Origin: Adiantum capillus-veneris
Lineage: Eukaryota; Streptophyta; Polypodiopsida; Polypodiales; Pteridaceae
Direction: 5' to 3'
Assembly (NCBI GenBank): GCA_014529385.2
Contig: CM043954.1
Location: forward strand, 95,747,247 to 95,811,246
Length of the DNA stretch: 64,000 nucleotides
In this document: positions 1 to 10,566 of the stretch, in pieces
Layout of the letters: each line of letters opens with the position of its first letter
Numbering within the stretch: the stretch's first letter is position 1
The notes under the pieces: model-generated
What the model saw: only the letters and a program-made list of their open reading frames with translations
Told to the model about the DNA's origin: nothing
Databases searched by the model: none
Program-made: the position numbers and the translations under genes

Positions 1-1025
1 CCAATGATATGCCGATTCATTACCAATTGAACCTCAGATTGTAGATTTGTTATTGCCAATTTGAAATTCCTCTTCACGTTGTTGGGCGCATTTCTGACAC
101 TCGTTTTTTGTGAATTTGTACATATGAACATGAAGCCCGATGTCAAAAGGGTGTGTGGGCTTTCTTTTTGTGGGTTTTTATCCTTGATTTAGCAAGCACA
201 TGTACATGCACTGCAAGTCGCTGGTCTAGTGATAGATGTCGGGCTGCTGTAAGTGCCCGTGAGTGATTCTTTTAAAGGGAGACTTCTATATAACTTAAAT
301 TCATGTACAAACTTAAAACGTTCAGTCAAAATCCAGAATTGTGCAGGTTTGAGATTGTTGTGCCTCCTTGATGGTTTCTGTTGCAGTTTTTTGCCCTCAC
401 CTTGCCTTCTCTACGCATAGTCGTACCGGGACAGCTCCCTATTCGCATCAACTTTTCATGTAGTGGCGTGTAGATTCAAATTTGGTCATCTTCAGCTTTC
501 TAGCCACTAATGTTTTAAGCTTTCTCTCAAGCTTTAAAGTGCCCCAATTGGAGTTGTGCTCTTCAGGTTACGACTAGTTCTCTGCAAGGTTATGGCTATG
601 GCAGCCTAGTGGCAGCCTAGTTGGAGTTGTGCTCTTCAGGTTACGACTAGTTCTCTGCAAGGTTATGGCTATGGCAGCCTAGTGGAAAATTATGTGCAGG
701 CAGATTGGGAGGGTATGTATGTATGAATTTTAGAATTGATGTTGCAAGTTATGGGTTTTTGATTTTCAATGGTAAAAGGGGAGGCCCTTGTCTTCATATG
801 AATTGGTCAGCGTGTGCTGAAAATCCATGCTTTGGCAGGGTTTTGCTCCTATGGGACATAGTCTCTTAGGTGGGTGACGGCTAGTAAATTCCCAAGGGGA
901 CTACTCTTGCTGGACTTGTGGTATTCCAAAGGGATTTTGCAAATCTTTTGGTGTCTTGTAGTTCTATTTCAACGCTCTTGGGTGACATCGCTATAGAGGT
1001 GTTCCAGTTTGCTTGTTTTCCAACA
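1..1025 (+). repeat. LTR copy 1 (left end outside window)
   Basis: It matches 2928-3884 and most of 5595-6454 almost base for base with scattered substitutions. It ends CAACA immediately before the internal region. The first visible bases correspond to an internal position of copy 2, so about 250 bp of the left part is missing from the window. It carries a private 73-bp tandem duplication. Confidence 0.65.
548..693 (+). repeat. 73-bp tandem duplication inside LTR copy 1
   Basis: A stretch beginning TTGGAGTTGTGCTCTTCAGG at 548 is repeated from 621. LTR copies 2 and 3 have a single copy at the corresponding place, so the duplication is younger than the tandem arrangement. Confidence 0.85.
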
Positions 1026-1031
1026 GTGTTG

Positions 1032-1049
1032 TGGTGCCCGCCACCGAGG
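1032..1049 (+). other. Candidate primer-binding site of the first internal unit
   Basis: TGGTGCCCGCCACCGAGG lies 6 bases after the inferred LTR end. The second unit has TGGTGCCCGCCACCAAGG at 3891. TGG right after an LTR end fits pairing to a tRNA CCA end; the tRNA is not identified. Confidence 0.4.
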
Positions 1050-1083
1050 ATCTGCTGCAAGAGACCTTCAGTTGACAAATTTG

Positions 1084-2690
1084 ATGGATATGATGACAGA
1101 GTTTCCAAGGTTCTATGGCTATGTAGGTGAGGATTCTAATGCATCCATTGAAAAGATTGAGTTTTCTTCTTTGATGGCAAATAAGGAAGATCCAATGATT
1201 ATGCTCAAGATTCTGTTTTTTTGCTTGAAAGAGGATGCAAGGACATGGTATGATGAGTATGACTCTTAGTTGAAATATTCACAACCTCCACAAGTGATGA
1301 CTTATGATGCATTAAAGAAGAATTTTCTTGAGAAGTTCAAGAAGGCAGAAGACCCAACGGAAGTATGGCACTCCATTGAAGGACTTGTGCAATGTGATGG
1401 TCAAAGTGTAGATGCCTTTTTCAAGGAGTTCAATGCCTTGTGGAAGAGATGGTGTGTTTCTTTGGCCAGTGATGCTCCTCCTCTTATGCTTAAAAACTGT
1501 ATGTTTATGCAAAGTTTGAGGGTTGATTTCAAGTGAAACGTTGAGCTTAAAAGGACACTTACATTTGATGATGTAGTAAAGGTTGCAAAGCATAAGGAAT
1601 GGAAGCTAGAGAGAGTGAGGCATCTTGGATTGCAATAAGATGTGAAGCCAAATGTATCTTATGTTCTAGACATAAATATGGACAACGTATGCAATGAAAA
1701 CTTCCATGTTTCTCATTCTCTTGAGCATGTGAAAGAAGAGTGTCATATGCATAATGATATCAAGAAGAATGCTCAATGTATGCCATCTTTGTTGTTTAAG
1801 CGATTTGATGTCAACCTTCATGTCAAAGATGATGATTTTAGTAAGGTTGATGTAGACAAGAAGGCTACCATGGTCATGAATGAGTCTCAAATGCAAGGAG
1901 ATTATGATTTTGAATGTCCAAGTCACATGGCTAATGCTTCTCATACATGTTACAATGAGGATGAGTATACTTCTGAGACGAATGTTATTGATGTGAGTTT
2001 TTCTCTTGTAGATGAGGTAATCGAGGATCACAGGATGGAGGTCAAGGAAGATAAAAATGACAAAGACAATGATGTGTATGATGAGGACTCTCGAGTATAT
2101 GCTATGCAAAAGGGTGATGAAGAAATTAGGTATTCTACTTGTGTTAGTGATGAAGAGCCCATCAATGAGAAACTTGATGATTTTTATGATGATGTGGGTA
2201 GCCGTGCCTTAATTGATGATGAAGAGAATATTGAGAGATTAGATGATGTGAAAAATGATGGAGATGCTTTTTTTATGCCTCATGTGAATATGGCCGATGC
2301 TACCTTTCTTGATCCTCTAATTAAGAAGCCTAAGTTATGTATGAAGGGTGGCTTACCTATCAAACATGGTATGGTTGAATTGGATGGATGCTAATGAAGA
2401 GTGGGGGTAATGATATGAATATGCATGAGGATATGAAAATAGCTGAGTTAAAGGTTGAAGAACTTTTGGAGGAGATGTTAAAGGCTTCTTTAGATGTTGT
2501 AGTTGTGAAAGGCTTTCTCCGTGTGGTATCTGTTGAGAGTACTTTATGCCTAAACAGGATTTCAATTCTACATATGGTTTATGCTTTGATATTGGGACTG
2601 AGAGAATTGGTATGGTTCGTGTTTCTTCATGTATTTAGTGCTTATGTTGTATTGCCTTTTGATCCACGTGGGCAACATTGTTCTTTGTAA
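1084..2690 (+). pseudogene. gag-like polyprotein, copy 1
   Basis: One frame from ATG 1084 to 2394 reads as a retrotransposon capsid-like protein. It has an FPRFYGYVGED segment, then LKEDARTWYDEY (the WY-type core of Retrotrans_gag), then a helical part ending near MQSLRVDFK. This is followed by an acidic Asp/Glu/Asn-rich domain of about 250 residues. In-frame stops occur at 1267 (TAG), 1534 (TGA) and 1636 (TAA). A one-base deletion relative to copy 2 near 2391 moves the last part (2388-2690) to another frame. Copy 2 has tryptophan where copy 1 has the first stop, and glutamate where copy 1 has the third. No zinc knuckle or enzyme domain is seen. The acidic C-terminal part is not recognised. 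Confidence 0.6.
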
Positions 2691-3884
2691 AAGCCTTCTT
2701 GTGTACTTTCCTCCTCTTAAGCTGAAGCGAGTTCTTCAAACTCTTTCAAGGAACCATGGTTTACAAATAGAGATCTGTAATTAATCCAATTTCTTAACAA
2801 GTCCTTGTTCTTGCTTTTTCGCACATACTTCTTCACAATTTCAACAAAATTTAGCAATTTTCTTTTGATCTAAGTGCTTGCCGTACCGTTTATGACGTTG
2901 AGAAATGCAATTTAATGGAAAATTTTCCAATGATATGCCGATTAATTACCAATTGAACCTCAGATTGTAGATTTGCTATTGCCAATTTGAAATTCCTCTT
3001 CACAATGTTGGGCGCATTTTTGACACTCGTTTTTTTGTGAATTTTTACATACGGACATGATGCCCGATGTCAAAAGGGTGTGTGGGATTTCTTATTGTGG
3101 GGTTTTTATCTTGCTTTAGCAAGCACATGTACATGCACTGCAAGCCGCTAGTCTAATGACAGATGTCCGGCTGCTGTAAGTGCCCGCGAGTGAGTTTTTT
3201 GAAGGGAGACTTCTATGTAACTTAAACTCATGTACAAAGTTAAAAAGTTCAGCGAAACTCTAGAATTTTGCAATTTTGAGCTCGTTGTACCTCCTTGATG
3301 GTTTCTCTTGCAGTTTTATGCCCTCGCCTTGGCTTCTCTACACGTAGTCGTACCGGGACAGCTCCGTGTTCGCATCAATTTTGCATGCAGCGGCGTGTAG
3401 ATTCAAATTTGGTCATCTTCAGCTTTCTCCCCAATCATTCAAAGCTTTATCTCAAGATTTAATGTGCCCAATTGGAGTTGTACTCTTCAAATTATGACTA
3501 GTTCTCTGCAGGGTTATGGCTATGGCAGCCTAGTGGCAAATTGTGTGGAGGCAGATTGGGAGGGCATGTATGTATGAATTGTGAAATTGATGTTGAAGTT
3601 GTGGGTTTGTGATGTTCAATGGTGATAGAGGAGTCCCTTGTCTTCATATGCATTGGTCGGCGTGTGCTATAAACCATGCTTTGGTAGGGTTTTGCTCCTA
3701 TGGGACATAGTCTCTTGGGTGGGTGACGGCTGGGTGACGGCCAGTAAATTCCCAAGGGGACTACTCTTGCTGGACTTGTGGTATTTCAAAGGTATTTTGC
3801 AAATATTTTGGTGTCTTGTACTTCTCTTTCAACGCTCTTGGTTGATATCTCTCTAGAGGTATTCCAGTTTGCTTCTTTCCCATA
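2679..3884 (+). repeat. LTR copy 2 (most complete)
   Basis: It starts TGTT just after a junction shared by both internal units (GGGCAAxATTGTT) and ends CATA before the second candidate primer site. It is about 1.2 kb. A small tandem duplication of GGGTGACGGC lies at 3721-3742. I see no clear TATA box. Confidence 0.55.
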
Positions 3885-3942
3885 GTGTTTTGGTGCCCGC
3901 CACCAAGGATCTGCTGCAAGTGACCTTCAGTTAACAGACTTG

Positions 3943-5462
3943 ATGGCTATGATGATAGAGTTTCCAAGGTTCTATGGCTATGTAGGTTAGGATGTTGATG
4001 CATTCATTGAAAAGATGGAGTTTTCTTGTTTGATGGCAAATAAGGAAGATCCAATGATTATGCTCAAAATTTTGTTCTTTTGCTTGAAAGAGGATGCAAG
4101 GACATGGTGATGAGTATGACTCTTGGTTGAAATCTTCACAACCTCCACAAGTGATGACTTATGATGCATTAACGAAGAATTTTCTTGAGAAGTTCAAGAA
4201 GGTAGAGGACCCAACGGATGTATGGCACTCCATTCAAGGACTTGTGAAATGTGATGGTCAAAGTGTAGATGCCTTTGTCAAGGATGTAAATGCCTTGTGG
4301 AAGAGATGGTGTGTTTCTTTGGCCAGTGATGCTCCTCCTCTTATGCTTAAAAACTGTATGTTTATGCAAAGTTTGAGGGTTGATTTCAAGTGAAACGTTG
4401 AGCTTAAAAGGCCACTTACATTTGATGATGTAGTAAAGGTTTCAAAGCATAAGGAATGGAAGCTAGAGAGAGTGAGGCATCTTGGATTGCAAGAAGATGT
4501 GAAGCCAAATGTATCTTATGTTCTAGACATAAATATGGACAACGTATGCAATTAAAACTTCCATGTTTCTCATTCTCTTGAGCATGTGAAATACGAGTGT
4601 CATATGAATAATGAGATCAAGAAGAATGCTCAATGTATGCCATCTTTGTTGTTTAAGCGATTTGGTGTCAACCTTCATGTCAAAGATGACGATTTTAGTA
4701 AGGTGGATATAGGCAAGAAGGCTACCATGGTCATGAATGAGTCTCAAATGCAAGGAGATTATGATTTTGAATGTCCAAGTCACATGGCTAATGCTTCTCA
4801 TACATGTTACAATGAGGATGAGTATGCTTCTGATACGAATGTTATTCCTGTGAGTTCTTCTCTTGTAGATGAGGTAGTCGAGGATCATAGGATGGAGGTC
4901 AAGGAAGATAAAAATGACAAAGAAGGTGATGTGTATTATGAGGACTCTCGAGTATATGCTATGAAAAAGGGTGATGAAGAAATTAGGTATTCTACTTGTG
5001 TTAGTTATAAAGAGCCTATCAATGAGAAACTTGATGATTTTTATGATGATGTAGGTAGCCGTGCCTTAACTGATGATGAAGAGAATGTTGAGAGATTAGA
5101 TGATGTGAAAAAATGATGGAGATGCTTTTTTTATACCTCACGTGAATATGGCTGATGCTACCTTTCTTGATCCTCTTATTAAGAAGCCTAAGTTATGTAT
5201 GAAGGGCGGCTTACCTATCAAATATGGTATGGTTGAATTGGATGGATGCTTAATGAAGAGTGGGGGTAATGATATGAATATGCATGAGAATATGAAAATA
5301 GCTTGGTTAAATGTTGAAGAACTTTTGGAGGAGATGTTAAAGGCTGCTTTCGATGTTGTAGTTGTGAAAGGATTTCTTTGTGTGGTATCTGTTGAGAGTA
5401 CTTTATGCCTAAACAGGATTTGGATTCTACATATGGTTTATGCTTTGATATTGGGAGTGTGA
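3943..5462 (+). pseudogene. gag-like polyprotein, copy 2
   Basis: Same protein as the copy at 1084. Lesions are a TAG at 3988, a two-base deletion near 4107 (copy 1 reads GGTATGATG, this copy GGTGATG), a TGA at 4391 shared with copy 1, a TAA at about 4552, and a one-base insertion in an A-run near 5107. The open pieces are 4094-4393, 4586-5116 and 5142-5462. The shared TGA may predate the duplication or be the original capsid end. The acidic domain is well preserved. The copies differ by scattered substitutions that leave the protein similar. Confidence 0.6.
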
Positions 5463-5537
5463 GAATTGATATGGTTGGTGTTTCTTCATGAATTTTGTGC
5501 TTATGTTGTATGGAATTTTGATCCAGGTGGGCAAGAT

Positions 5538-6454
5538 TGTTATGCTAGTGCTGAGCACGAATGCTCTAGCAAACTAGGGGGTTGGCAAACTATGTTGGGC
5601 GCATTTCTGACACTCGTTTTTTGTGAATTTGAACATACGGACATGATGCCCTATGTCAGAAGGGTGTGTGGACTTTCTTTTTGTGGGTTTTTTATCTTGC
5701 TTTAGCAAGCACAGGTACATGCACTGCAAGTCGCTAGTCTAGTGACAGCTTTTGGGCTGCTGTAAGTGCCTGTGAGTGAGTTTTTTGAAGGGAGACTTCT
5801 ATGTAACTTAAACTCATGTACAAACCTAAAAATGTTCAGCCAAACTCCATAATTTTTCAGGTTTGAGCTCGTTGTGCCTCCTTGATGGTTTCTGTTGCAG
5901 TTTTTTGCCCTTGCCTTACCTTCTCTACGCGTAATCGTACTGGGACACCTCCCTGTTCGCATCAATTTTGCATGTAGCGGCGTGTAGATTCAAATTTGGT
6001 TATCTTCAGCTTTCTCGCCATTCATTTCTAAAGGTTTCTCTCAAGGTTTAAAGTGTACCAATTGGAGTTGTGCTCTTCAGGTTATGACTATTCTCTACAC
6101 GGTTATGGCTATGGCAGCCTAGTGGCAAATTGTATGCAGGCAAATTGGGAGGGGATGTATGTATGAATTGTGAAAGTGATGTAGAAGTTCTGGGTTTCAG
6201 ATGTTCAATGGTGAAAGGGGAGGCCCTTGTATTCATATGCATTGGTAGGCGTGTGCTGTAAATCCATGCTTTGGCAGGGTTTTGCTCCTATGGGACATAG
6301 TCTCTTGGATGGGCGATGGCAAGTAAATTCCCAAGGGGACTACTCTTGCTGGACTTGTTGTGTTTCAAAAGGATTTTGCAAATCTTGTAGTTCTCTTTCA
6401 ACGCTCTTGGGTGACATTGCTATAGAGGTGTTGCGGTTTGCTTGTTTCCCAACA
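5538..6454 (+). repeat. LTR copy 3 (5'-deleted)
   Basis: From about 5595 it matches copies 1 and 2 to their common end. The first ~57 bp differ, and about 250 bp of the LTR start seen in copy 2 is missing. It ends CCCAACA at 6454, after which the sequence is unrelated. Confidence 0.6.
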
Positions 6455-7490
6455 ACATATTGGAATCAAGTTTTCAAATACCCTTGTTACTTCTTGTGGA
6501 GTTGAGTATTTAATCTCATTATTGACTTAGTTGGCGCCAAAAATAAAGAGGCCCCTCTTTACATTTTAGTTCATGTGGAGTATCTAGCACTTATGGCACG
6601 ACCCTTTATGGGGCATGTTCTCACTAAATTTGTACAATGTAGCCATATTGTCTTATTGAAAAAAACTACAACACTAAGCAAAAACAAATGTCCAAGAAGT
6701 ATTATCTTATTGCTGGCACCTTCTCCTCAATTCTCAGAGTTCCAATCTACAAAGCGTCAACTCACTCCTACTAGTGAAAAATAAAGACAACACAATGATT
6801 GACCATTACACACCAGTTATTATAATCATAATTCTAACCACATACAACAGGAGGGTGCCCAATATCGTAAAAGAAGATGTGGAACAGTAAATATAAAGAA
6901 CCTAGTTAAACCACCTTTCAAGTTATATGCTTCTTGAATTTCCCAAGTGACCTTCAATGATATATGGTGCAAGTATACTTTTGGTAGAGACCCTCTCAAG
7001 GGCGGTTCTTACTCACCCTTTGGGGTGCATCTGTGTTTGAAGGGGGAGGAGACCTTATCAAATGAAGGGCCCAAGGAAAAAACATGGACTCCCCATAACC
7101 TCCTCATTGACCGGTCAAGGCTTTTCGTCAACCGTGGTATCATCACCTCAGCCATAACTGGTGAAGGCTATGTTAACCTCCGGCTAATTCATCAATCTCC
7201 CATCATGAGCTTGTACGCTTTGTTGCCCACTACGATGCAAAAGGCGAAAGATTAAATGTGGAGGGGGGTGGTTGGAGCACCCCCAAGTGAAAGTGAAGGA
7301 GTCACTCCGATTTGCATAGTAAAGGGCACCTTGGAGCTGCTCGAATGGTATGGGTGTTTCCGAGATCATTTGAGGGCCCTCCCAAGCCACCTTCAGAGGG
7401 CCTATGGGGTAGCCCTCTTAGTGTCATGGCTTTTAAGTCCTGGTGCTCATAAGATTATGTACATGGGAACCGCTTGTGACTTTGCAGCAG
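6455..7490. other. No supported gene
   Basis: Short open frames only (6575-6784, 6947-7255, 7256-7636), with no motif or family resemblance. TTGGCGCCAAAAATA at 6531 resembles a primer-binding site but has no LTR next to it. Confidence 0.5.
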
Positions 7491-7494
7491 GTGC

Positions 7495-7621
7495 CACGTG
7501 GATGACCCACAGGTCACGACTCTCCTTCTCCAAAGTTTTCTCAAGACCGCCCAGATCAGGTCTGTGGATACGATCAGAGCGTGCAGTGGAAGGCAAGCCA
7601 AATGTTCTGTTGCCTATAAAA
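7495..7621 (+). promoter_or_regulatory. Possible plant promoter: G-box and TATA box
   Basis: CACGTG (G-box core) at 7495-7500 and CTATAAAA at 7614-7621 stand 99 and 215 bases ahead of an ATG at 7720 in a CCATCCATGGC context. The second copy of the downstream gene (15.84 kb) matches from just after this TATA box, where its own upstream sequence lacks a TATA. Function is inferred. Confidence 0.45.
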
Positions 7622-7719
7622 CCCTCGCTGGGTTAGTATTAAGAAGCTCATAATTTTCAGCTTCAACCATCAAACCAAGAGCAGGCCGAGAGAGCAGACA
7701 ACCTCACGTACGTCCATCC

Positions 7720-8152
7720 ATGGCAACTTGAAGAAGGCAGCACTGCGTGGGCCACCACCATTTCCACCATAGCCACGGCGCCCATCTTCCCTGCACACCA
7801 TCACCGTCCGCACGTGGGCTACGAGTCTAGTGGCCCCTTCGGCGCTCCTGCCCCGCCCAATATTGAACCACCTGCATCAGGCATGATGAAGCCTCACCAT
7901 TCGGATGCCCACAAAAGCCCCTTCTCCGCTCCCTCCCATATAGCACCTCCACCAGCTCATGTTCCTCATCATGGCTTGGCTCCAATCAATCCTGATCATC
8001 ACGCCCCTCCTTTCCATGTTCGCCCTCATGCATTCCACCTCCACCCTGCCCGTCATTTCCATCCTCCTCCGACTGCAGCAGCACCTCATGCGCCTGGGCA
8101 CCACGCCAAACACCTTCATTGCCATCGCCACCACCCTCCTCAGCCTCTTTAG
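7720..8152 (+). pseudogene. Duplicated low-complexity gene, copy 1 (His/Pro-rich or hydrophobic frame)
   Basis: ATG at 7720 is followed by TGA at codon 4; copy 2 has TGG there. An extra C near 7790 relative to copy 2 then shifts the frame. From 7814 to 8152 an uninterrupted frame encodes a His/Pro/Ala-rich protein with APPPAHVPHH and PHAFHLHPARHFHP segments. The same DNA one base over (7959-8354) reads as a Leu/Ile/Met-rich protein with a membrane-like segment, then LRRHMQELQLLRDQ. I cannot decide which frame was real; between-copy changes do not clearly favour either. No known family is recognised. A plausible promoter lies upstream. Confidence 0.4.
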
Positions 8153-8349
8153 GGCCACCCTTTCCACACACCTCAGGCGCCATATGCAGGAGCTGCAGCT
8201 CCTGCGTGATCAGCTGGTAGCGCTTCCATCCTCCTCATATTCAGCCATCGCTACCATCAATATAGCCATCGCCATCGCCAGCGCCACTTGCTACCTTCCT
8301 CCGATCCTCCACTCAGCTACCCCATTCTCACCCATTGCAGCTCATGTGG

Positions 8350-8830
8350 CATGAGCTGTGACGTCGTTCCAGTCTGCCAACGCTATACTTTTATACAAGT
8401 TGTAAGTTTTCAAGATCTGTCTAGGTCAATCGTCCACACTATCTCGCACTGGCAGCTTCAAATGGGATTTACGGTTGAGGTGATTCGGACTGTCATATGC
8501 ACATTTGTAAATTCCTAGAGAAAAGTAAATTCGGTTAGGCTTATACATTTGGGGCAGTCCGCACCCCATGTCTTGAACTAGCAACCTCCCCACTATGAGT
8601 CATGTGCACTAACCACTACGTCAGCATGCGATCGTTGAAATATAGGGGATTCAAGTATGTCATATTGTAAATGTGGGTCGAGTAGTAAATTCGGGTAGAT
8701 TAGTAAATTCAAAAAAATCGCCGAATCTCACGGGCCACAATTGACGCGCTCCGCGTTTTCCTCCTCCACCATTGATCGCATTTGAGCATGCCCGTGTGAT
8801 ATAGTGATGAGGTACGCCAATACGCTACTA
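8350..8830. other. Duplicated non-coding flank
   Basis: Parts (8370-8440) recur at 13760-13830 as sequence around CAACGCTATACTT and TTTTCAAGATCT. No gene is seen apart from the tRNA-like stretch annotated separately. Confidence 0.5.
8560..8630 (-). repeat. tRNA-like sequence (SINE head or tRNA pseudogene)
   Basis: Read on the minus strand it contains GCTGACGTAGTGGTTAGTGC (A-box-like, as in the D arm of tRNAs), then about 30 bases, then GCTAGTTCAAGACA (B-box-like T arm). Spacing and order fit a Pol III internal promoter. A full cloverleaf is not convincing and no CCA or clean acceptor pairing is seen, so a tRNA-derived repeat is more likely than a working tRNA. Confidence 0.5.
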
Positions 8831-8921
8831 AGAAAAGTCGCAATTATGTTTTGGTGCTACACTGTAATTCATTTTCATGCGTGAATTTGCAAGCACTAGA
8901 CTGTATAATATTGTCTCATGC

Positions 8922-8943
8922 ATGTGTGTGTGTGTGTGTGTGT

Positions 8944-8985
<42 letters not shown>
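8922..8985. repeat. Microsatellite (TG)n(AG)n
   Basis: About ten TG dinucleotides are followed by about twenty AG dinucleotides. Other R copies have only AG at this place, so the TG block is private to copy A. Confidence 0.95.
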
Positions 8986-8987
<2 letters not shown>

Positions 8988-9337
8988 TCTGTCTTTGGCT
9001 TTTTTCATTTGAGCCAATGAGATTGCAATTAACATGATTCAGTTATACAGAGGAGAGTTAGCACATCCCATAGCCATTATACATAATCATAAAAGAATGT
9101 TCCTTTTATCCCTTTCTAGTAAATACCCTTTATTGAAGATGCCAAACGTCGTCCACTCCTCTGAAGAATAATACTTGAACACATGTTCAATATCCATGTC
9201 AATATCTTGATATAAATGACTTGGTCATCTTGTTCACATTTAAGCGATTTTTAAACAAGGAAAGTGTCATGGATGCTTGAGAGTCAGTCTTCTTGAGTTT
9301 CCTACACAAAAGCAATACGGAGATTCTCTAAAGTCTT

Positions 9338-9352
9338 GGAAGATTCTCGAAT
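9338..9352 (+). promoter_or_regulatory. Perfect three-module heat-shock-element match
   Basis: GGAAGATTCTCGAAT fits nGAAnnTTCnnGAAn exactly. It sits within repeat R, about 280 bp before a TATTTATA stretch at 9631. In R copy C the corresponding place keeps only TTCTTGAA. The stretch is rich in GAA and TTC, so chance is a real alternative. Confidence 0.3.
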
Positions 9353-9442
9353 AAAGTTGTGGAAGATTGAAGAAAGTACTAGAAGGTTTTGGAAGTTTGA
9401 AGAAGCATCTAGAAGTTCCTAAAACGTTCTAGAGGCTTGAGA

Positions 9443-9585
9443 AAGGACCTAGAAGATTCTTAACCTCCTTAAACTTGGGAAAGAACCCATAAGATTCTTA
9501 ACCTCCTTAAACGTGAGAAAGAACCTAGAAGCTTCTTAACCTCCTTTCGCTTGAGGAAGCACATGGAATCTTCTTAACCTCGTGT
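9443..9585 (+). repeat. ~38-bp tandem repeats, four degenerate units
   Basis: Units around TTCTTAACCTCCTTAAAC recur at about 9458, 9495, 9533 and 9570. R copy C has the same array with fewer and more diverged units at 17640-17745. Confidence 0.75.
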
Positions 9586-9844
9586 CAAATAGTGGTGAGG
9601 CAAGACTGAAGGGCTTGTAGCCAAGACCCCTATTTATACTAGTTCTTGAGGAGGTTACTTGAGGAGGTTAGAATCTTCTAGTTGCCCCCTCAAGATTAAG
9701 GGGCACTAAAGTGAAGCATGTGTTTCATGAAGCTCGAACGTTGTCCAATTTGTTCGTGTTTACTTTTTTTGTACGTGTTTACTTTTTCCTCCTGTCGACT
9801 TCACTTCATGAAGGAGTGGGAATATAGGGACAAGAAACCCCATA

Positions 9845-9903
9845 CGGGCACATAGTTAGACCATGGGGCTGCTATGTGTGAGGTCTTGGGTTCGAATCGT
9901 TGG
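9845..9903 (+). repeat. tRNA-like segment of repeat R (copy A)
   Basis: TAGTTAGACCATGGGGCTGC followed by TGTGAGGTCTTGGGTTCGAA resembles the D arm, anticodon stem and T arm of a tRNA (B-box GGGTTCGAATC). The same segment occurs at 16681-16730 and 17969-18025. It is truncated at 14651-14677. Confidence 0.45.
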
Positions 9904-10532
9904 CATGAGTGGGGTGGGTCAACTCGTTGACCATTTGCCATCCGTCGTCCTTCCTCAAGATCGACCGCACAAAACATCCTGCGTCCTCCATCCCATCACC
10001 CTCGGATCATTAAGACTTGATGGTAAATAGTGTTGTAGTCTGGAATGTTTGGTAAAGCTGTGTCCGAACTTATAATCGTGCACTTTGAAAAATGAAAAAT
10101 TCTTGTCCACAGGAAGACGAAAAGGAAAAGTCTCACTATATTCAAAGAAAATAGTGTAAACATGATGAATCGGGTCACTTTGTCAAATTTTTCTCTTTAA
10201 AAAGTCATAAGAAGGAATAGTGTATTGGTTTTTCAATTTACTAAATTCATTAATGCATGCTTATTAAGATTAATTAAGACCTTTTGAATACTCACTTTTA
10301 GGTTTGCAAAAATGCATTGCATATATAGGAAAAAAAAGCCAATGAGAATGCAATTAACATGATCTAGCTATACGATGGAGAGTTAGCACAAACTATAGCC
10401 ATTATACACACTAGCTCGCGTGATACGCCCTTACTTTCTCTTACCAAATGATACAATGATAAGTAGTGTGGCAATGCTTAGGCATGCCAACACTACCTAC
10501 ATAAGGCCTGCATTTTCTCTCTTTCCATGATA

Positions 10533-10564
<32 letters not shown>
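10533..10564. repeat. (TC)n microsatellite
   Basis: An uninterrupted TC run leads directly into the 74-bp tandem repeat. Confidence 0.95.

Positions 10565-10566
<2 letters not shown>

Larger units (their letters stand above)
1..6454 (+). mobile_element. Tandem non-autonomous LTR retroelement (LTR-internal-LTR-internal-LTR)
   Basis: Three copies of one ~0.9-1.2 kb sequence (1-1025, 2679-3884, 5538-6454) alternate with two copies of one ~1.65 kb internal region (1026-2678, 3885-5537). Each internal copy starts with a TGG-led stretch that could be a primer-binding site and then a gag-like frame. The third LTR copy stops matching exactly where the other two run into internal DNA, which supports calling it an LTR end. 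No protease, RT or integrase is visible, so the element is probably non-autonomous. Unequal recombination between LTRs is the usual origin of such tandems. The left end lies outside the window, so target duplications cannot be checked. Confidence 0.7.
8821..10530. repeat. Repeat family R, copy A
   Basis: Blocks here recur in the same order at 13.8-15.06, 16.33-17.8 and 17.8-19.08 kb: a GCGTGAATTTGCAAGCACTA block, a (GA)n tract, TTCATTTGAGCCAA, a CTTCACTTCATGAA block, a tRNA-like stretch, a GTGTAAACAT block and a GCAATTAACATGAT block. The ~1.5-kb unit has no open frame. Its class is unresolved. Confidence 0.65.

Noticed and set aside
1666-2109. 147-codon minus-strand frame opposite the gag-like acidic domain
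   Set aside because: It mirrors the acidic plus-strand codons and has no independent support; the plus strand continues the capsid frame.
7256-7636. 126-codon frame ahead of the duplicated gene
   Set aside because: No recognisable features, and it covers the G-box and TATA box.
8560-8630. A working tRNA gene
   Set aside because: A- and B-box-like stretches are present but no convincing acceptor stem or anticodon loop; reported as tRNA-like instead.
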